64,000 bases of DNA from Pseudaquabacterium pictum (GTDB lineage Bacteria; Pseudomonadota; Gammaproteobacteria; Burkholderiales; Burkholderiaceae_C), in contig NZ_BJCL01000001.1 in assembly GCF_005403045.1 (NCBI RefSeq), positions 496,001 to 560,000 on the forward strand, in the 5' to 3' direction. The notes beneath the pieces are model-generated. The model searched no databases and was not told the DNA's origin. It worked only from the letters and a program-made list of their open reading frames with translations. The position numbers and the translations under genes were made by a program. Shown here one piece after another: positions 55,380 through 64,000 of this stretch; within the stretch, counting starts at the first letter, position 1, and every line of letters starts with the position of its first letter.

Positions 55380-56114
55380 ATGCCGACACCCGAGCCCGCC
55401 GCCCCGGCGGACGACAGCACCGCCACGCCGGTGACACATCCCCACCGCCACCGCCCGGTGCGCAGCTTCGTGCTGCGGGCCGGCCGCCTGGGCACCGGTC
55501 AGGCGCGTGCGTTGGCCGAACTGGGGCCGCAGTACATGCTGCCCTTCCAGCCGGCCGTGCCCGACTGGGATGCGGTCTTCGGCCGCAGCGCGCCGCGGGT
55601 GCTGGAGATCGGCTTCGGCATGGGCCAGGCCACGGCGGCCATCGCCGCGGCGCGGCCCGACCTGGATTTCATCGGTGTGGAAGTGCACCAGCCCGGCGTG
55701 GGCGCGCTGCTGCGCGAGATCGGCGAACGCGGGCTGACCAACATCCGCATCCTGCAGCACGACGCGGTCGAGGTGCTGCGCCAGATGGTGGCGCCGGCTT
55801 CACTGGCCGGCGTGCATGTGTACTTTCCCGACCCCTGGCACAAGAAGCGCCACCACAAGCGCCGGCTGATCCAGCCGCCGCTGGTCGATCTGCTGACCGG
55901 CCGGCTGGCCCACGGCGGCTGGCTGCACTGCGCCACCGACTGGGAAGACTACGCCCAGCAGATGCTGCAGGTGCTGGGCGACTGTCCGGCCCTGGCCAAC
56001 ACCGCCGAGGGCTACGCGCCGCGGCCGGCGATGCGCCCGCTGACCAAGTTCGAGGCCCGCGGCCTCAAGCTGGGCCACGGGGTGTGGGACCTGCTGTTCA
56101 CCCGCCGCACCTGA
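55380..56114 (+). CDS. trmB: tRNA (guanine-N7-)-methyltransferase
   Basis: This 244-residue SAM-dependent enzyme makes m7G46 in tRNA. The SAM motif [11 protein letters not shown] (about 74), [10 protein letters not shown] and the family hallmark [16 protein letters not shown] are present. The N-terminal 30 residues are Pro/Ala-rich and variable. Confidence 0.96.
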   Translation: MPTPEPAAPADDSTATPVTHPHRHRPVRSFVLRAGRLGTGQARALAELGPQYMLPFQPAVPDWDAVFGRSAPRVLEIGFGMGQATAAIAAARPDLDFIGVEVHQPGVGALLREIGERGLTNIRILQHDAVEVLRQMVAPASLAGVHVYFPDPWHKKRHHKRRLIQPPLVDLLTGRLAHGGWLHCATDWEDYAQQMLQVLGDCPALANTAEGYAPRPAMRPLTKFEARGLKLGHGVWDLLFTRRT

Positions 56115-56126
56115 CGTTGCGGGCAG

Positions 56127-56984
56127 TCACGCCGCCCAGGTGACCCAGCCGGTGTAGGACGTCAGCAGCACCAGGCAGCCGAAGACGATGCGGTACCAGG
56201 CGAAGACGGTGAAGTCGTGCGTCGACACATAGCGGATCAGCCAGCGGATGCACAGCAGCGCGCTGAAGAAGGCCATCACCGTGCCCACCGCGAACACCGG
56301 CACGTCCTGCAGGCTCAACAGATCGCGCTGCTTCCACACCGAATAGGCGCCGGCGCCCATCAGCGTGGGAATGCCCAGGAAGAAGCTGAACTCGGCCGCC
56401 GCCTTGCGGGAGAAGCCCAGCACGAGCGCGCCCATGATGGTGGCGCCCGAGCGGCTGGTGCCCGGCACCAGGGCCAGGCACTGCAGCAGGCCCACCTTCA
56501 GCGCATCGGCCACGGTCATGTCGTCCACCGTCTCCACCCGTGCACGCCGGCCGCCCTGCAGGTCCATGGCGCCGTACAGGCGCTTGTGGCGCGCCTCGAT
56601 CCACAGGATCAGCACGCCGCCCACGATGAAGGCCATGGCCACCGGCACCGGGGCGAACAGGTGCTTCTTGATGACGCTGCCCAGCGCCAGACCGAACACC
56701 ACCGCCGGCAGAAAGGCCACCAGCACATTCAGCGCAAAGCGCTGGGCCTTGGCCTGGCTGGTGATGCCGGCCACCGTCTCGCCCAGCCGCTGGCGGTATT
56801 CCCACACCACGGCCAGCATGGCACCGGTCTGGATCGCGATCTCGAAGACCTTGACCATGTCGCCGGTGAAGTTCAGCAGCGACCCCGCGAGGATCAGGTG
56901 GCCGGTGGACGAGATCGGCAGGAACTCGGTGAGCCCCTCCACCACGCCCATGACGGCCGCCTTCAGCAACAGCACAAGGTCCAC
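56127..56984 (-). CDS. uppP: Undecaprenyl-diphosphatase
   Basis: This 285-residue BacA/UppP inner-membrane phosphatase recycles undecaprenyl diphosphate for cell-wall synthesis and gives bacitracin resistance. Catalytic motifs are [14 protein letters not shown] (about 14) and P-G-T-S-R-S-G-A-T. The GTG start at 56984 is favoured by GGAGAG 7 nt upstream; an ATG 20 codons earlier would add a non-family N-terminus. It converges on trmB, 12 bp apart. Confidence 0.95.
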   Translation of the reverse strand: MDLVLLLKAAVMGVVEGLTEFLPISSTGHLILAGSLLNFTGDMVKVFEIAIQTGAMLAVVWEYRQRLGETVAGITSQAKAQRFALNVLVAFLPAVVFGLALGSVIKKHLFAPVPVAMAFIVGGVLILWIEARHKRLYGAMDLQGGRRARVETVDDMTVADALKVGLLQCLALVPGTSRSGATIMGALVLGFSRKAAAEFSFFLGIPTLMGAGAYSVWKQRDLLSLQDVPVFAVGTVMAFFSALLCIRWLIRYVSTHDFTVFAWYRIVFGCLVLLTSYTGWVTWAA

Positions 56985-57096
56985 GCACGCTCTCCAGCCA
57001 AAGCCGCAGATGATAGCCGCGCAACATGGCGGGTCTTTCGGCAACGGCTGTGCCGGGTTGCCCCGGCTTGCCCCGGCGCGGTGCGGCGGCTACATT

Positions 57097-57110
57097 ACTG
57101 ACCAGTCAGT
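57097..57110. promoter_or_regulatory. TetR operator, ACTGAC-N2-GTCAGT
   Basis: A perfect 6-bp-arm palindrome ends 6 nt before the TetR start codon, directly after a -10-like TACATT (57091-57096). Bound repressor would cover the transcription start, predicting autorepression and control of the downstream efflux genes. Confidence 0.7.
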
Positions 57111-57116
57111 CATTAA

Positions 57117-57788
57117 ATGCCACACACCGACACCGCCCACCGGCGACGCCGCAAGGAGGCCCGCCCCCAGGAACTGCTCGATGCCGCGCTGGCGCTGTTC
57201 GTGCAGAAGGGCTTTGCCGCCACCCGCGCCGAGGAAGTGGCCGCGCTGGCCGGCGTGTCCAAGGGCACGCTCTACCTCTACTACCCCAGCAAGGAAGAGC
57301 TGCTGAAGGCGGTGATCGCGCACTACCTGTCGGCCCGGATCGCCGCCGGCGCCGCCCAGGCGGCCGAGCATTCCGGCACCGCCACCGCCCTGCTGCAGGG
57401 CATCCTGATCGACTGGTGGACCCAGCTGTACGACAGCCCCGCCTCGGGCGTGTTCAAGCTGGTGATCACCGAGGTGCGCAACTTCCCCGAAATCGCCGAG
57501 TTCTACCACCGCGAGGTGGTGGAACGCGCCCACGATCTGCTGGGCCGCGTGGTCAGCCAGGGCATCGCCCAAGGCGAGTTCCGCCCGGTCGATGTCGACC
57601 ATGCAGTGCACTCGCTGGTGTTGCCGCTGGTGATGATCTGCCTGCACCGCCACTCCTTCGGCGCCTGCACGCCGGCCGACTGGCACCTCGATGGGCGCGC
57701 CTTCATCGCCCAGCATGTGCAGCTGGTGCTGGCCGGCCTGTGCGTGCGTCCACCCGAACCGGCGCCGGCTGCGCGCCCCACCGCCTGA
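57117..57788 (+). CDS. TetR/AcrR family repressor of the efflux operon
   Basis: This 223-residue TetR-type regulator has an N-terminal helix-turn-helix (L-L-D-A-A-L-A-L-F-V-Q-K-G-F and V-S-K-G-T-L-Y-L-Y-Y-P-S-K-E-E-L, about 20-65) and a helical ligand domain. No Shine-Dalgarno is visible and the operator sits right at the start, so the 5' leader is very short. Its stop overlaps the adaptor start (TGATG), tying it to the pump. Confidence 0.93.
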   Translation: MPHTDTAHRRRRKEARPQELLDAALALFVQKGFAATRAEEVAALAGVSKGTLYLYYPSKEELLKAVIAHYLSARIAAGAAQAAEHSGTATALLQGILIDWWTQLYDSPASGVFKLVITEVRNFPEIAEFYHREVVERAHDLLGRVVSQGIAQGEFRPVDVDHAVHSLVLPLVMICLHRHSFGACTPADWHLDGRAFIAQHVQLVLAGLCVRPPEPAPAARPTA

Positions 57789-58972
57789 TGTCCGACACCC
57801 CGAAGAAGAAACCTTGGCTGCGCTGGTTGCTGGCCGCGCTGGTGCTGCTCGCCGTGCTGCTGGCCGGCCGGCAGTGGCTGGCCAACCGCAGCGCTGCACC
57901 CAAGCCTGCCATGGGCGCCGCCAGCGCCCCGCAGCCCCAGCTGGAATTGGGCCCGCAGGACCTGCTGACGGTGCAGCCCACCACGCTGAGCCGCCGGCTG
58001 GAGGTCTCGGGCAGCCTGAAGGCGGTGAACACCGCCTTCGTCAAGGCCCGCGTGGCGGCCGAGCTGAAGACGCTGACGGTGCGCGAGGGCGATGCGGTGC
58101 GCGCCGGCCAGGTGATCGGCCAGCTCGACGCCACCGAGTTCGACCTGCGTCTGCGCCAGGCCGAGCAGCAGGGCGCCGCCGCCCGCGCGCAGTTGGAGAT
58201 CGCCCAGCGCCAGCTGGCCAACAACAAGGCGCTGGTGGCCCAGGGCTTCATCTCGCCCACTGCGCTGGACACCTCGGCCAGCAACGAGGCCGGTGCCCAG
58301 GCCACGCTGCAGGCGGCGCTGGCCGCTGTGGAGCTGGCGCGCAAGAGCCGTGGCGATGCCACCCTGGTGGCGCCGATCAGCGGCCTGGTGGCCCAGCGCC
58401 TGGCCCAGCCCGGCGAGCGGGTGCCGGTGGACGGGCGCATCGTCGAGATCGTCGACCTGTCGCGCATCGAGCTGGAAGCCGCCGTGGCGCCGCAGGACCT
58501 GCCGGCGCTGCAGGTGGGTGCGCCGGCCAGCCTGCTGCTGGACGGCAGCGGCGCCCAGGTGGCCGCCCGCGTGGTGCGCATCAACCCCAGCGCTACCGCC
58601 GGGGCCCGCACCGTGGCGGCCTACCTGGCGGTGGACCCGCACCCGGGCCTGCGCCACGGCCTGTTCGCCCGCGGCAGCGTGGAACTGGGCCAGACCACGG
58701 CGCTGGCGATCCCGCTGTCGGCGGTGCGCATGGACCAGGCCCAGCCCTACGCCATCCGTCTGCGCGACGGCCGTGCCGAACGCCGGGTGCTGACCCTGGG
58801 CGCCCAGGGCCGGGCGCCGCAGGCCACGGCCGGCAGCGGCGACTGGGTGGAAGTGCGCAGCGGTCTGGCGACCGGCGACCAGGTGCTGACCGCTACCGCC
58901 GGCCTGGTGGCCGACGGCGTGCGGCTGAAGGCGCCGGCCGCGGCCCTGGCCGCTTCCGCCGCCTCGCGCTGA
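57788..58972 (+). CDS. RND efflux periplasmic adaptor subunit
   Basis: This 394-residue membrane fusion protein has an N-terminal anchor helix (W-L-L-A-A-L-V-L-L-A-V-L-L-A-G) and a lipoyl half-motif (V-R-E-G-D-A-V-R-A-G-Q-V-I-G-Q-L-D). A coiled-coil hairpin follows (about 120-190), then beta-barrel and membrane-proximal domains. It bridges the pump and a TolC-type channel. It starts by overlapping the tetR stop and lies 12 bp before the pump gene. Confidence 0.94.
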   Translation: MSDTPKKKPWLRWLLAALVLLAVLLAGRQWLANRSAAPKPAMGAASAPQPQLELGPQDLLTVQPTTLSRRLEVSGSLKAVNTAFVKARVAAELKTLTVREGDAVRAGQVIGQLDATEFDLRLRQAEQQGAAARAQLEIAQRQLANNKALVAQGFISPTALDTSASNEAGAQATLQAALAAVELARKSRGDATLVAPISGLVAQRLAQPGERVPVDGRIVEIVDLSRIELEAAVAPQDLPALQVGAPASLLLDGSGAQVAARVVRINPSATAGARTVAAYLAVDPHPGLRHGLFARGSVELGQTTALAIPLSAVRMDQAQPYAIRLRDGRAERRVLTLGAQGRAPQATAGSGDWVEVRSGLATGDQVLTATAGLVADGVRLKAPAAALAASAASR

Positions 58973-58984
58973 CCGGCTGCTGCC

Positions 58985-61900
58985 ATGTGGTTCACCCGCG
59001 TCTCCATCGCCAACCCGGTCATGGCCGTGATGGTCATGCTGGCCTTCGTGGTGCTGGGGCTGTTCTCCTACCAGCGGCTGAAGGTCGACCAGTTCCCCGA
59101 CATCGACTTCCCCACCGTGGTGGTGCAGACCGAGTACCCCGGTGCCGCGCCCGAGGTGGTGGAGAGCGAGGTCACCAAGAAGATCGAGGAGACGGTCAAC
59201 ACCATCGCCGGCATCAACCAGCTGTACTCGCGCAGCTACGAGGGTGCGTCGGTCGTCATCATCCAGTTCAACCTGGACATGGATGGCCGGCGCGCCGCCG
59301 ACGATGTGCGCGAGAAGCTGGCGCTGATCAAGCCCACGCTGCGCGACGAGGTGAAGGATTCGCGCATCTCCCGCTTCGACCCCGCCAGCGTGCCGATCTT
59401 CTCGCTGGCCGTCACCTCGCCCGACGGCAGCGTCAGCGTGCAGGCGCTGACCACCTGGGCCGACCAGGTGGCCAAGAAGCGGCTGGAGAACGTGCGCGGC
59501 GTCGGCTCGGTGGCGCTGGTCGGCGGTGTCAAGCGCGAGATCAACGTGTACCTCAAGCCCGCGGCGCTGGAGGCCTTCGGCGTCGGTGTGGACAGCGTGA
59601 TGGGCGCGGTGCGCACCGAGAACCAGGACCTGCCGGCCGGCAGCCTGCGCTCGGCCGAGGCCGAGCGCACGGTGCAGATCGACGGCCGGGTGAAGCGGCC
59701 CGACGAGCTGAACCAGGTGGTGGTGGCCCGCCGGGGCGGCCAGCCCGTCAAGCTGCAGCAGGTGGCGCAGGTCGTCGACGGACCCGAGGAAGTGGAGACC
59801 CTGGCGCTCTACAACGGCAAGCGCATGCTGGCGCTGGAGGTGAAGAAGAGCCAGGGCGAGAACACCATCGACGTGGTCGACGGCCTGCTGCAGGCGGCCG
59901 AACAGCTCAAGCCGCGGCTGCCGCCCGGCGTGGCGCTGGAGGTGGTGCGCGATGGCTCGCGGCCGATCCGCGTCTCGGTGGCCAATGTCAAGCGCACGCT
60001 GATCGAGGGTGCGGTGCTGACGGTGGGCATCGTCTTCCTGTTCCTCAACAGCTGGCGCTCCACCGTCATCACCGGGCTGACGCTGCCGATCGCGCTGATC
60101 GGCACCTTCCTGTTCATGGACATGTTCGGCTTCTCGATCAACATGATCACGCTGATGGCGATGAGCCTGTGCGTGGGCCTGCTGATCGACGATGCCATCG
60201 TGGTGCGCGAGAACATCGTGCGCCATGTGCAGATGGGCAAGGGCGCCAGGGATGCGTCACTGGCCGGCACCAACGAGATCGGCCTGGCGGTGCTGGCCAC
60301 CACGCTGAGCATCGTGGCCGTGTTCCTGCCGATCGGCTTCATGAGCGGCATCATCGGCAAGTTCTTCCACGAGTTCGGCATCACCATCGTGGCGGCGGTG
60401 CTGATCTCGATGTTCGTCAGCTTCACGCTCGACCCGATGCTCAGCTCGGTCTGGCATGACCCGGCGATCGACCGCGAAGGGCAGCCGTTCCAGCCCAAGG
60501 GCTTCTACGACCACACGCTGGGCCGGTTGACGCACTGGGTGGACCGCGCCTCGCACAAGCTGGGCGATGTGTACGTGGCGGCATTGCGCTGGTCGCTGGT
60601 GCACAAGGGCATCACCGTGCTGATCGCGCTGGCCTCGCTGGTGGCGGCGCTGGTGCTGGTGCCGCGGCTGGGCACCGAGTTCGTGCCCAAGGCCGATTTC
60701 AGCGAGACCAGCATCCAGTTCTACACGCCAGTGGGCAGCAGCCTGGCCACCACCGAGGCGCGGGCGCGGCAGGTCGACGCCATCCTGCGCGAGATGCCCG
60801 AGGTGCGCTACACGCTCACCACCATCAACAGCGGCAATGCAGCGGGCCGCAACTACGCCAGCGTGTTCGTGCGTCTGGTCGACCGGAAAGACCGCAGCCG
60901 CAGCGTCGACCAGATGTCCGTGCCGCTGCGCGAGCGGCTGCGCCAGGTGGCCGGCATCACCGTCACCCACGTGGGCCTGCTCGATGCCATCGGCGGCAAC
61001 AAGCCGATCTCGCTGTCGATCCAGGGCAGCGACATCGCCGAGCTGCAGCGCCTGACCGCCACGCTGATGGCCAGGATGGCCACCGTGCCCGGCCTGGTGG
61101 ACCTGGACACCAGCATGAAGCCGCCCAAGCCCACGGTGGTGGTGGACGTGAAGCGCGACGCCGCCAGCGACCTGGGCCTGAGCGTGGGCAGCATCACCAG
61201 CACGCTGCGCGCCCTGGTGGCCGGCCAGACGGTGGGCGACTGGCGCGCCGCCAATGACCAGACCTACGACGTCAAGGTGCGGCTGACGCCCGAGGCCCGC
61301 GACAACCCCGACGACCTGGCCCGCCTGGGCCTGGTGCTGGGCGCGAACACGGACGGCAGCATGCGCACCGTGCGTCTGGGCCAGGTGGCCGATGTGCGCG
61401 CTGGCCTGGGGCCCACACAGATCAACCGCCGCGACCTCAACCGCGAAAGCGAGATCACCGCCAACACCAGCGGCCGGGCGCTGGGCGAGGTGTCGGCCGA
61501 GATCCGCCAGATCCTGGCCGACACACCGCTGCCGCCAGGCTACACCTACCGCTTCGGCGGCAGCACCAAGGACATGCAGGACAGCTTCGGCTACGCCATC
61601 TCGGCCCTGGTGATGGGCGTGGTCTTCATCTACATGATCCTGGCCAGCCAGTTCCGCAGCTTCCTGCAGCCGCTGGCGCTGATGAGCTCGCTGCCGCTCA
61701 CGCTGATCGGCGTGGTGGGCGCGCTGCTGCTGTGGCGCAGCACGCTGAACATGTTCTCGGTGATCGGCGTGATCATGCTGATGGGCCTGGTGACCAAGAA
61801 CGCCATCCTGCTGGTGGATTTCGCGATCCGCGCGCGCGATGAAGGCATGGAGCGCAGCGCCGCCCTGCTGATGGCCGCCAAGGTGCGGCTGCGGCCGATC

Positions 61901-62149
61901 CTGATGACCACGCTGGCCATGGTCTTCGGCATGCTGCCGCTGGCCCTGGCGCTGACCGAAGGCTCGGAGCAGCGCGCGCCCATGGGCCAGGCGGTGATCG
62001 GCGGCGTCATCACCTCGTCGCTGCTGACGCTGGTGGTGGTGCCGGTCATCTACTGCTGGCTGGACGACCTGGGTGCCTGGGCATCACGCCGGCTGTTCGG
62101 CCAGCCGCCGGCTGCGCCACGTCAGCCTGCCGCCATCCCCCCGAAATAG
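58985..62149 (+). CDS. RND efflux transporter permease
   Basis: This 1054-residue HAE1/AcrB-type proton-driven pump has twelve membrane helices and two large periplasmic loops. The proton-relay Asp pair lies in L-L-I-D-D-A-I-V-V-R-E-N (about 405-410), and the relay Lys in G-L-V-T-K-N-A-I-L-L-V-D-F. It probably expels hydrophobic toxicants, solvents or drugs; the substrate is unknown. Confidence 0.96.
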   Translation: MWFTRVSIANPVMAVMVMLAFVVLGLFSYQRLKVDQFPDIDFPTVVVQTEYPGAAPEVVESEVTKKIEETVNTIAGINQLYSRSYEGASVVIIQFNLDMDGRRAADDVREKLALIKPTLRDEVKDSRISRFDPASVPIFSLAVTSPDGSVSVQALTTWADQVAKKRLENVRGVGSVALVGGVKREINVYLKPAALEAFGVGVDSVMGAVRTENQDLPAGSLRSAEAERTVQIDGRVKRPDELNQVVVARRGGQPVKLQQVAQVVDGPEEVETLALYNGKRMLALEVKKSQGENTIDVVDGLLQAAEQLKPRLPPGVALEVVRDGSRPIRVSVANVKRTLIEGAVLTVGIVFLFLNSWRSTVITGLTLPIALIGTFLFMDMFGFSINMITLMAMSLCVGLLIDDAIVVRENIVRHVQMGKGARDASLAGTNEIGLAVLATTLSIVAVFLPIGFMSGIIGKFFHEFGITIVAAVLISMFVSFTLDPMLSSVWHDPAIDREGQPFQPKGFYDHTLGRLTHWVDRASHKLGDVYVAALRWSLVHKGITVLIALASLVAALVLVPRLGTEFVPKADFSETSIQFYTPVGSSLATTEARARQVDAILREMPEVRYTLTTINSGNAAGRNYASVFVRLVDRKDRSRSVDQMSVPLRERLRQVAGITVTHVGLLDAIGGNKPISLSIQGSDIAELQRLTATLMARMATVPGLVDLDTSMKPPKPTVVVDVKRDAASDLGLSVGSITSTLRALVAGQTVGDWRAANDQTYDVKVRLTPEARDNPDDLARLGLVLGANTDGSMRTVRLGQVADVRAGLGPTQINRRDLNRESEITANTSGRALGEVSAEIRQILADTPLPPGYTYRFGGSTKDMQDSFGYAISALVMGVVFIYMILASQFRSFLQPLALMSSLPLTLIGVVGALLLWRSTLNMFSVIGVIMLMGLVTKNAILLVDFAIRARDEGMERSAALLMAAKVRLRPILMTTLAMVFGMLPLALALTEGSEQRAPMGQAVIGGVITSSLLTLVVVPVIYCWLDDLGAWASRRLFGQPPAAPRQPAAIPPK

Positions 62150-62152
62150 AAT
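62147..62152 (+). promoter_or_regulatory. Possible -10 box for pcm-rhodanese-tolC
   Basis: TAGAAT overlaps the stop codon of the pump gene, and a perfect GGGTTAACCC palindrome follows at 62156-62165. This could give the downstream genes their own promoter. The -35 is not clear. Confidence 0.35.
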
Positions 62153-62198
62153 CCTGGGTTAACCCGCAATCACCGCCGCCCTGCTCCACGGAACGCCC

Positions 62199-62852
62199 AT
62201 GAACATCGAACAAGCCCGCTTCAACATGATCGAGCAGCAGATCCGCCCCTGGGATGTGCTGGACCTGAACGTGCTGGACCTGCTGGCCCGCGTGCGCCGC
62301 GAAGACTTCGTGCCGCCGGCCTACCAGGCCCTGGCCTTCGTCGATGCCGAGGTGCCGCTGGGCCATGGCCAGGTGATGCTGGCGCCCAAGGTCGAGGCCC
62401 GCCTGCTGCAGGAGGCCCAGGTGCAGCGCCATGAGCGGGTGCTGGAAGTCGGCGCCGGCTCGGGCTTCATGACCGCGCTGCTGGCCCACCGGGCGCAGTC
62501 GGTGATCGCGCTGGAGCGCATCGGCGCGCTGGCCGCCATGGCCACCGCCAACCTGCGCCGCGGCGGCGTGCTCAATGCCAGCGTGCGCGACATGGACGGC
62601 CAGGCCGGCCTGCCTGGCGACGGCCCGTTCGACGTGATCATGCTGTCGGGCTCGGTGGCCGAGGTGCCGCAGGCCCTGCTCGACCAGCTGAAGATCGGTG
62701 GCCGGCTGCTGACCATCGTCGGCCAGGAGCCGGTGATGCGCGCGGTGCGCATCACCCGGCTGTCGGCCACGGCGCTGCAATCGCAGGACCTGTTCGACAC
62801 CGTGGCGCCGCGGCTGGCCGGCTTCGGCGAGCCCACCCGCTTCCACTTCTGA
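62199..62852 (+). CDS. Protein-L-isoaspartate O-methyltransferase family protein
   Basis: This 217-residue SAM-dependent enzyme is of the PCMT family (I-E-Q-Q-I-R-P-W near the start, V-L-E-V-G-A-G-S-G-F-M-T-A-L-L-A about 83). It may repair isoaspartyl residues. Betaproteobacteria often place this divergent copy before a rhodanese and tolC, as here. It lies 49 bp after the pump gene. Confidence 0.9.
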   Translation: MNIEQARFNMIEQQIRPWDVLDLNVLDLLARVRREDFVPPAYQALAFVDAEVPLGHGQVMLAPKVEARLLQEAQVQRHERVLEVGAGSGFMTALLAHRAQSVIALERIGALAAMATANLRRGGVLNASVRDMDGQAGLPGDGPFDVIMLSGSVAEVPQALLDQLKIGGRLLTIVGQEPVMRAVRITRLSATALQSQDLFDTVAPRLAGFGEPTRFHF

Positions 62853-62860
62853 CGGCACCG

Positions 62861-63202
62861 ATGACGCTGCCCCAGATCGCCGTGCAGGACCTGGCCGCCT
62901 TCGTGGCCGGCCACACCGCGCCGGCGCCGCTGCTGCTGGATGTGCGGGAAGACTGGGAACTGCAGACCGCCCGGCTCGACCTGCCCGGCGCCACCACGGT
63001 GCACATCCCGATGCACAGCCTGCCGGCGCGCCGCGGCGAATTGCCGCCGACGCAGCCTGTCCTGGTTTTGTGCCATCACGGCGCACGCAGCCTGCAGTGC
63101 GTCGCATTCCTGCAGCAGCAGGGCCACACCGCCGTGTACAACGTCGCCGGCGGCATCGATGCCTGGTCCCGCGAGGTGGATGCCGCGGTGCCGCGCTACT
63201 GA
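62861..63202 (+). CDS. Rhodanese domain protein
   Basis: This 113-residue single rhodanese domain has the active-site loop L-C-H-H-G-A-R-S (Cys about 69), preceded by L-L-D-V-R-E-D-W-E and followed by V-A-G-G-I-D-A-W-S. It is a cytoplasmic sulfur carrier or transferase of unknown partner. It starts 8 bp after the methyltransferase. Confidence 0.92.
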   Translation: MTLPQIAVQDLAAFVAGHTAPAPLLLDVREDWELQTARLDLPGATTVHIPMHSLPARRGELPPTQPVLVLCHHGARSLQCVAFLQQQGHTAVYNVAGGIDAWSREVDAAVPRY

Positions 63203-63255
63203 ATCCGCCCTGTCGCTCATCCGCCATTTCAGCCCCCACCCGAGGATCACTGTCC

Positions 63256-64000
63256 ATGTCCAGCCCGACCCCGCGCTTCCTGCCTTCGCGCCTGCGGTGC
63301 GCCAGCCTGCTGGCGCTGCTGCTGGCCAGCGGCGCGGCATCGGCGCAGAACCTGAACACGGTCTACGAAGCCGCCCGCGCCTACGACGCCACCTACCTGG
63401 CCGCGCGCAGCCTGGCCGAATCCGCCGAATTCAAGGCCGCCCAGGCCGATGCGCTGCGCCTGCCCAGCGCCAGCCTCAGCGGATCGGCCTCGGCGGCCGA
63501 GGTCAGCACCGTCACCGGTGCCAATGTCGGCAGCCGCACCGCCACGCTGGGCGTGCAGGGCCGCCAGCCGCTGTTCAACCGCGGCAACACCGCCACCATC
63601 GAGCAGGCCAAGCGGGCGCTGGAGGTCTCCAAGGCCGACCTGGCCGCGGCCGAGCAGGACCTGATCGTGCGCGTGGCCCAAGCCTACTTCGACGTGCTGG
63701 CCGCGCAGGATGCGCTGTCGGCGGCCCAGGCCTTCAAGAAGGCGGTGGCCGAGCAGCTGGCCTCGGCCAAGCGCAACTTCGAGGTGGGCACCGCCACCAT
63801 CACCGATTCACGCGAGGCCCAGGCCCGCTTCGACCTGGCCACCGCCCGCGAGCTGGTGGCCGACAACGACCTGCGCACCAAGCGCACCGTGCTCGACCAG
63901 CTGGTCGGCCGCCAGGCCGTGGCGCCCAGGGGCCTGGCCCTGCCGGTGGCCCTGCCGCCGGTGCTGCCGGCCGACATGGACGCCTGGGTGGCCACGGCCG
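63256..64000 (+). CDS. tolC: TolC family outer membrane channel, 3' partial
   Basis: About 248 residues are visible before the right edge. A signal peptide (S-L-L-A-L-L-L-A-S-G-A-A-S-A) is followed by the TolC repeat start N-L-N-T-V-Y-E-A-A-R-A-Y-D-A-T-Y. Long helices follow, including A-Q-A-Y-F-D-V-L-A-A-Q-D and N-F-E-V-G-T-A-T-I-T-D. It should complete the RND pump and probably serves type I secretion too. It lies 53 bp after the rhodanese. Confidence 0.93.
   Translation, partial: MSSPTPRFLPSRLRCASLLALLLASGAASAQNLNTVYEAARAYDATYLAARSLAESAEFKAAQADALRLPSASLSGSASAAEVSTVTGANVGSRTATLGVQGRQPLFNRGNTATIEQAKRALEVSKADLAAAEQDLIVRVAQAYFDVLAAQDALSAAQAFKKAVAEQLASAKRNFEVGTATITDSREAQARFDLATARELVADNDLRTKRTVLDQLVGRQAVAPRGLALPVALPPVLPADMDAWVATA

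Noticed and set aside
62156-62165. GGGTTAACCC palindrome as an operator
   Set aside because: Ten bases only, no second copy noticed and no adjacent regulator; may be chance.

Overview
The window is 64 kb of very GC-rich DNA, densely packed with genes on both strands. It carries about 60 protein-coding genes, one small-RNA gene and one riboswitch. Gene content and order point to a betaproteobacterium of the order Burkholderiales, probably the Leptothrix/Rubrivivax/Roseateles/Sphaerotilaceae side; this is an inference from family resemblance. The supporting signs are iscRSUA-hscBA-fdx, zapA-ssrS-EVE, an intracellular PHB depolymerase, PEP-CTERM proteins, assimilatory nirBD-nasA-ybiB and pcm-rhodanese-tolC. 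I saw no transposon, prophage, CRISPR array, tRNA or rRNA, so this looks like ordinary chromosomal backbone with some accessory operons. Layout: 1-5.4 kb, tail of an SRPBCC protein, then a minus-strand starch operon (lipoprotein pullulanase plus two PEP-CTERM proteins) with a candidate operator. 5.5-12.1 kb, the ISC iron-sulfur operon (iscR, iscS, iscU, iscA, a GNAT acetyltransferase, hscB, hscA, fdx) behind two IscR-type sites, with a low-molecular-weight phosphatase upstream. 12.2-19 kb, a PAS chemoreceptor, uvrB, an aromatic aminotransferase and phaZ. 19-22.8 kb, a Tat-exported molybdenum hydroxylase pair divergent from a Crp/Fnr regulator. 22.8-27 kb, an RnfB-like ferredoxin, a DMT exporter, nth, and a carotenoid oxygenase with a DUF2141 partner. 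27.1-40.9 kb, a 14-gene cobalamin uptake and salvage operon under a cobalamin riboswitch. 41-43.2 kb, a zapB-like gene, zapA, 6S RNA, an EVE-domain gene and a TSUP permease. 43.2-52.8 kb, a degenerate GGDEF protein, an ANTAR/PilJ-type nitrate regulator and the divergent nirB-nirD-nasA-ybiB operon. 52.8-57 kb, an HI0933-family flavoprotein, rpsU, a yqeY gene, a DUF442 phosphatase, trmB and uppP. 57.1-64 kb, a TetR-controlled RND efflux system followed by pcm, a rhodanese and the start of tolC. How the genes work together: the cobalamin operon combines an outer-membrane receptor, a periplasmic binding protein and an ABC importer with all steps from a,c-diamide formation and adenosylation to the finished nucleotide loop, but has no corrin-ring genes; nearly every junction is a 4-8 nt stop/start overlap. 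The nitrate operon reduces nitrate to ammonium and is flanked by a predicted RNA-binding antiterminator. The isc operon supplies the many Fe-S proteins seen here (NirB, NasA, the RnfB-like protein, Nth, the hydroxylase small subunit). The least expected signals are a shared TGTCG-N6-CGACA dyad linking phaZ with the Crp/hydroxylase locus, a cysteine-rich DUF1636 protein next to cobO that could be a corrinoid reductase, the pullulanase/PEP-CTERM operon, and the ANTAR regulator facing a structured nirB leader.
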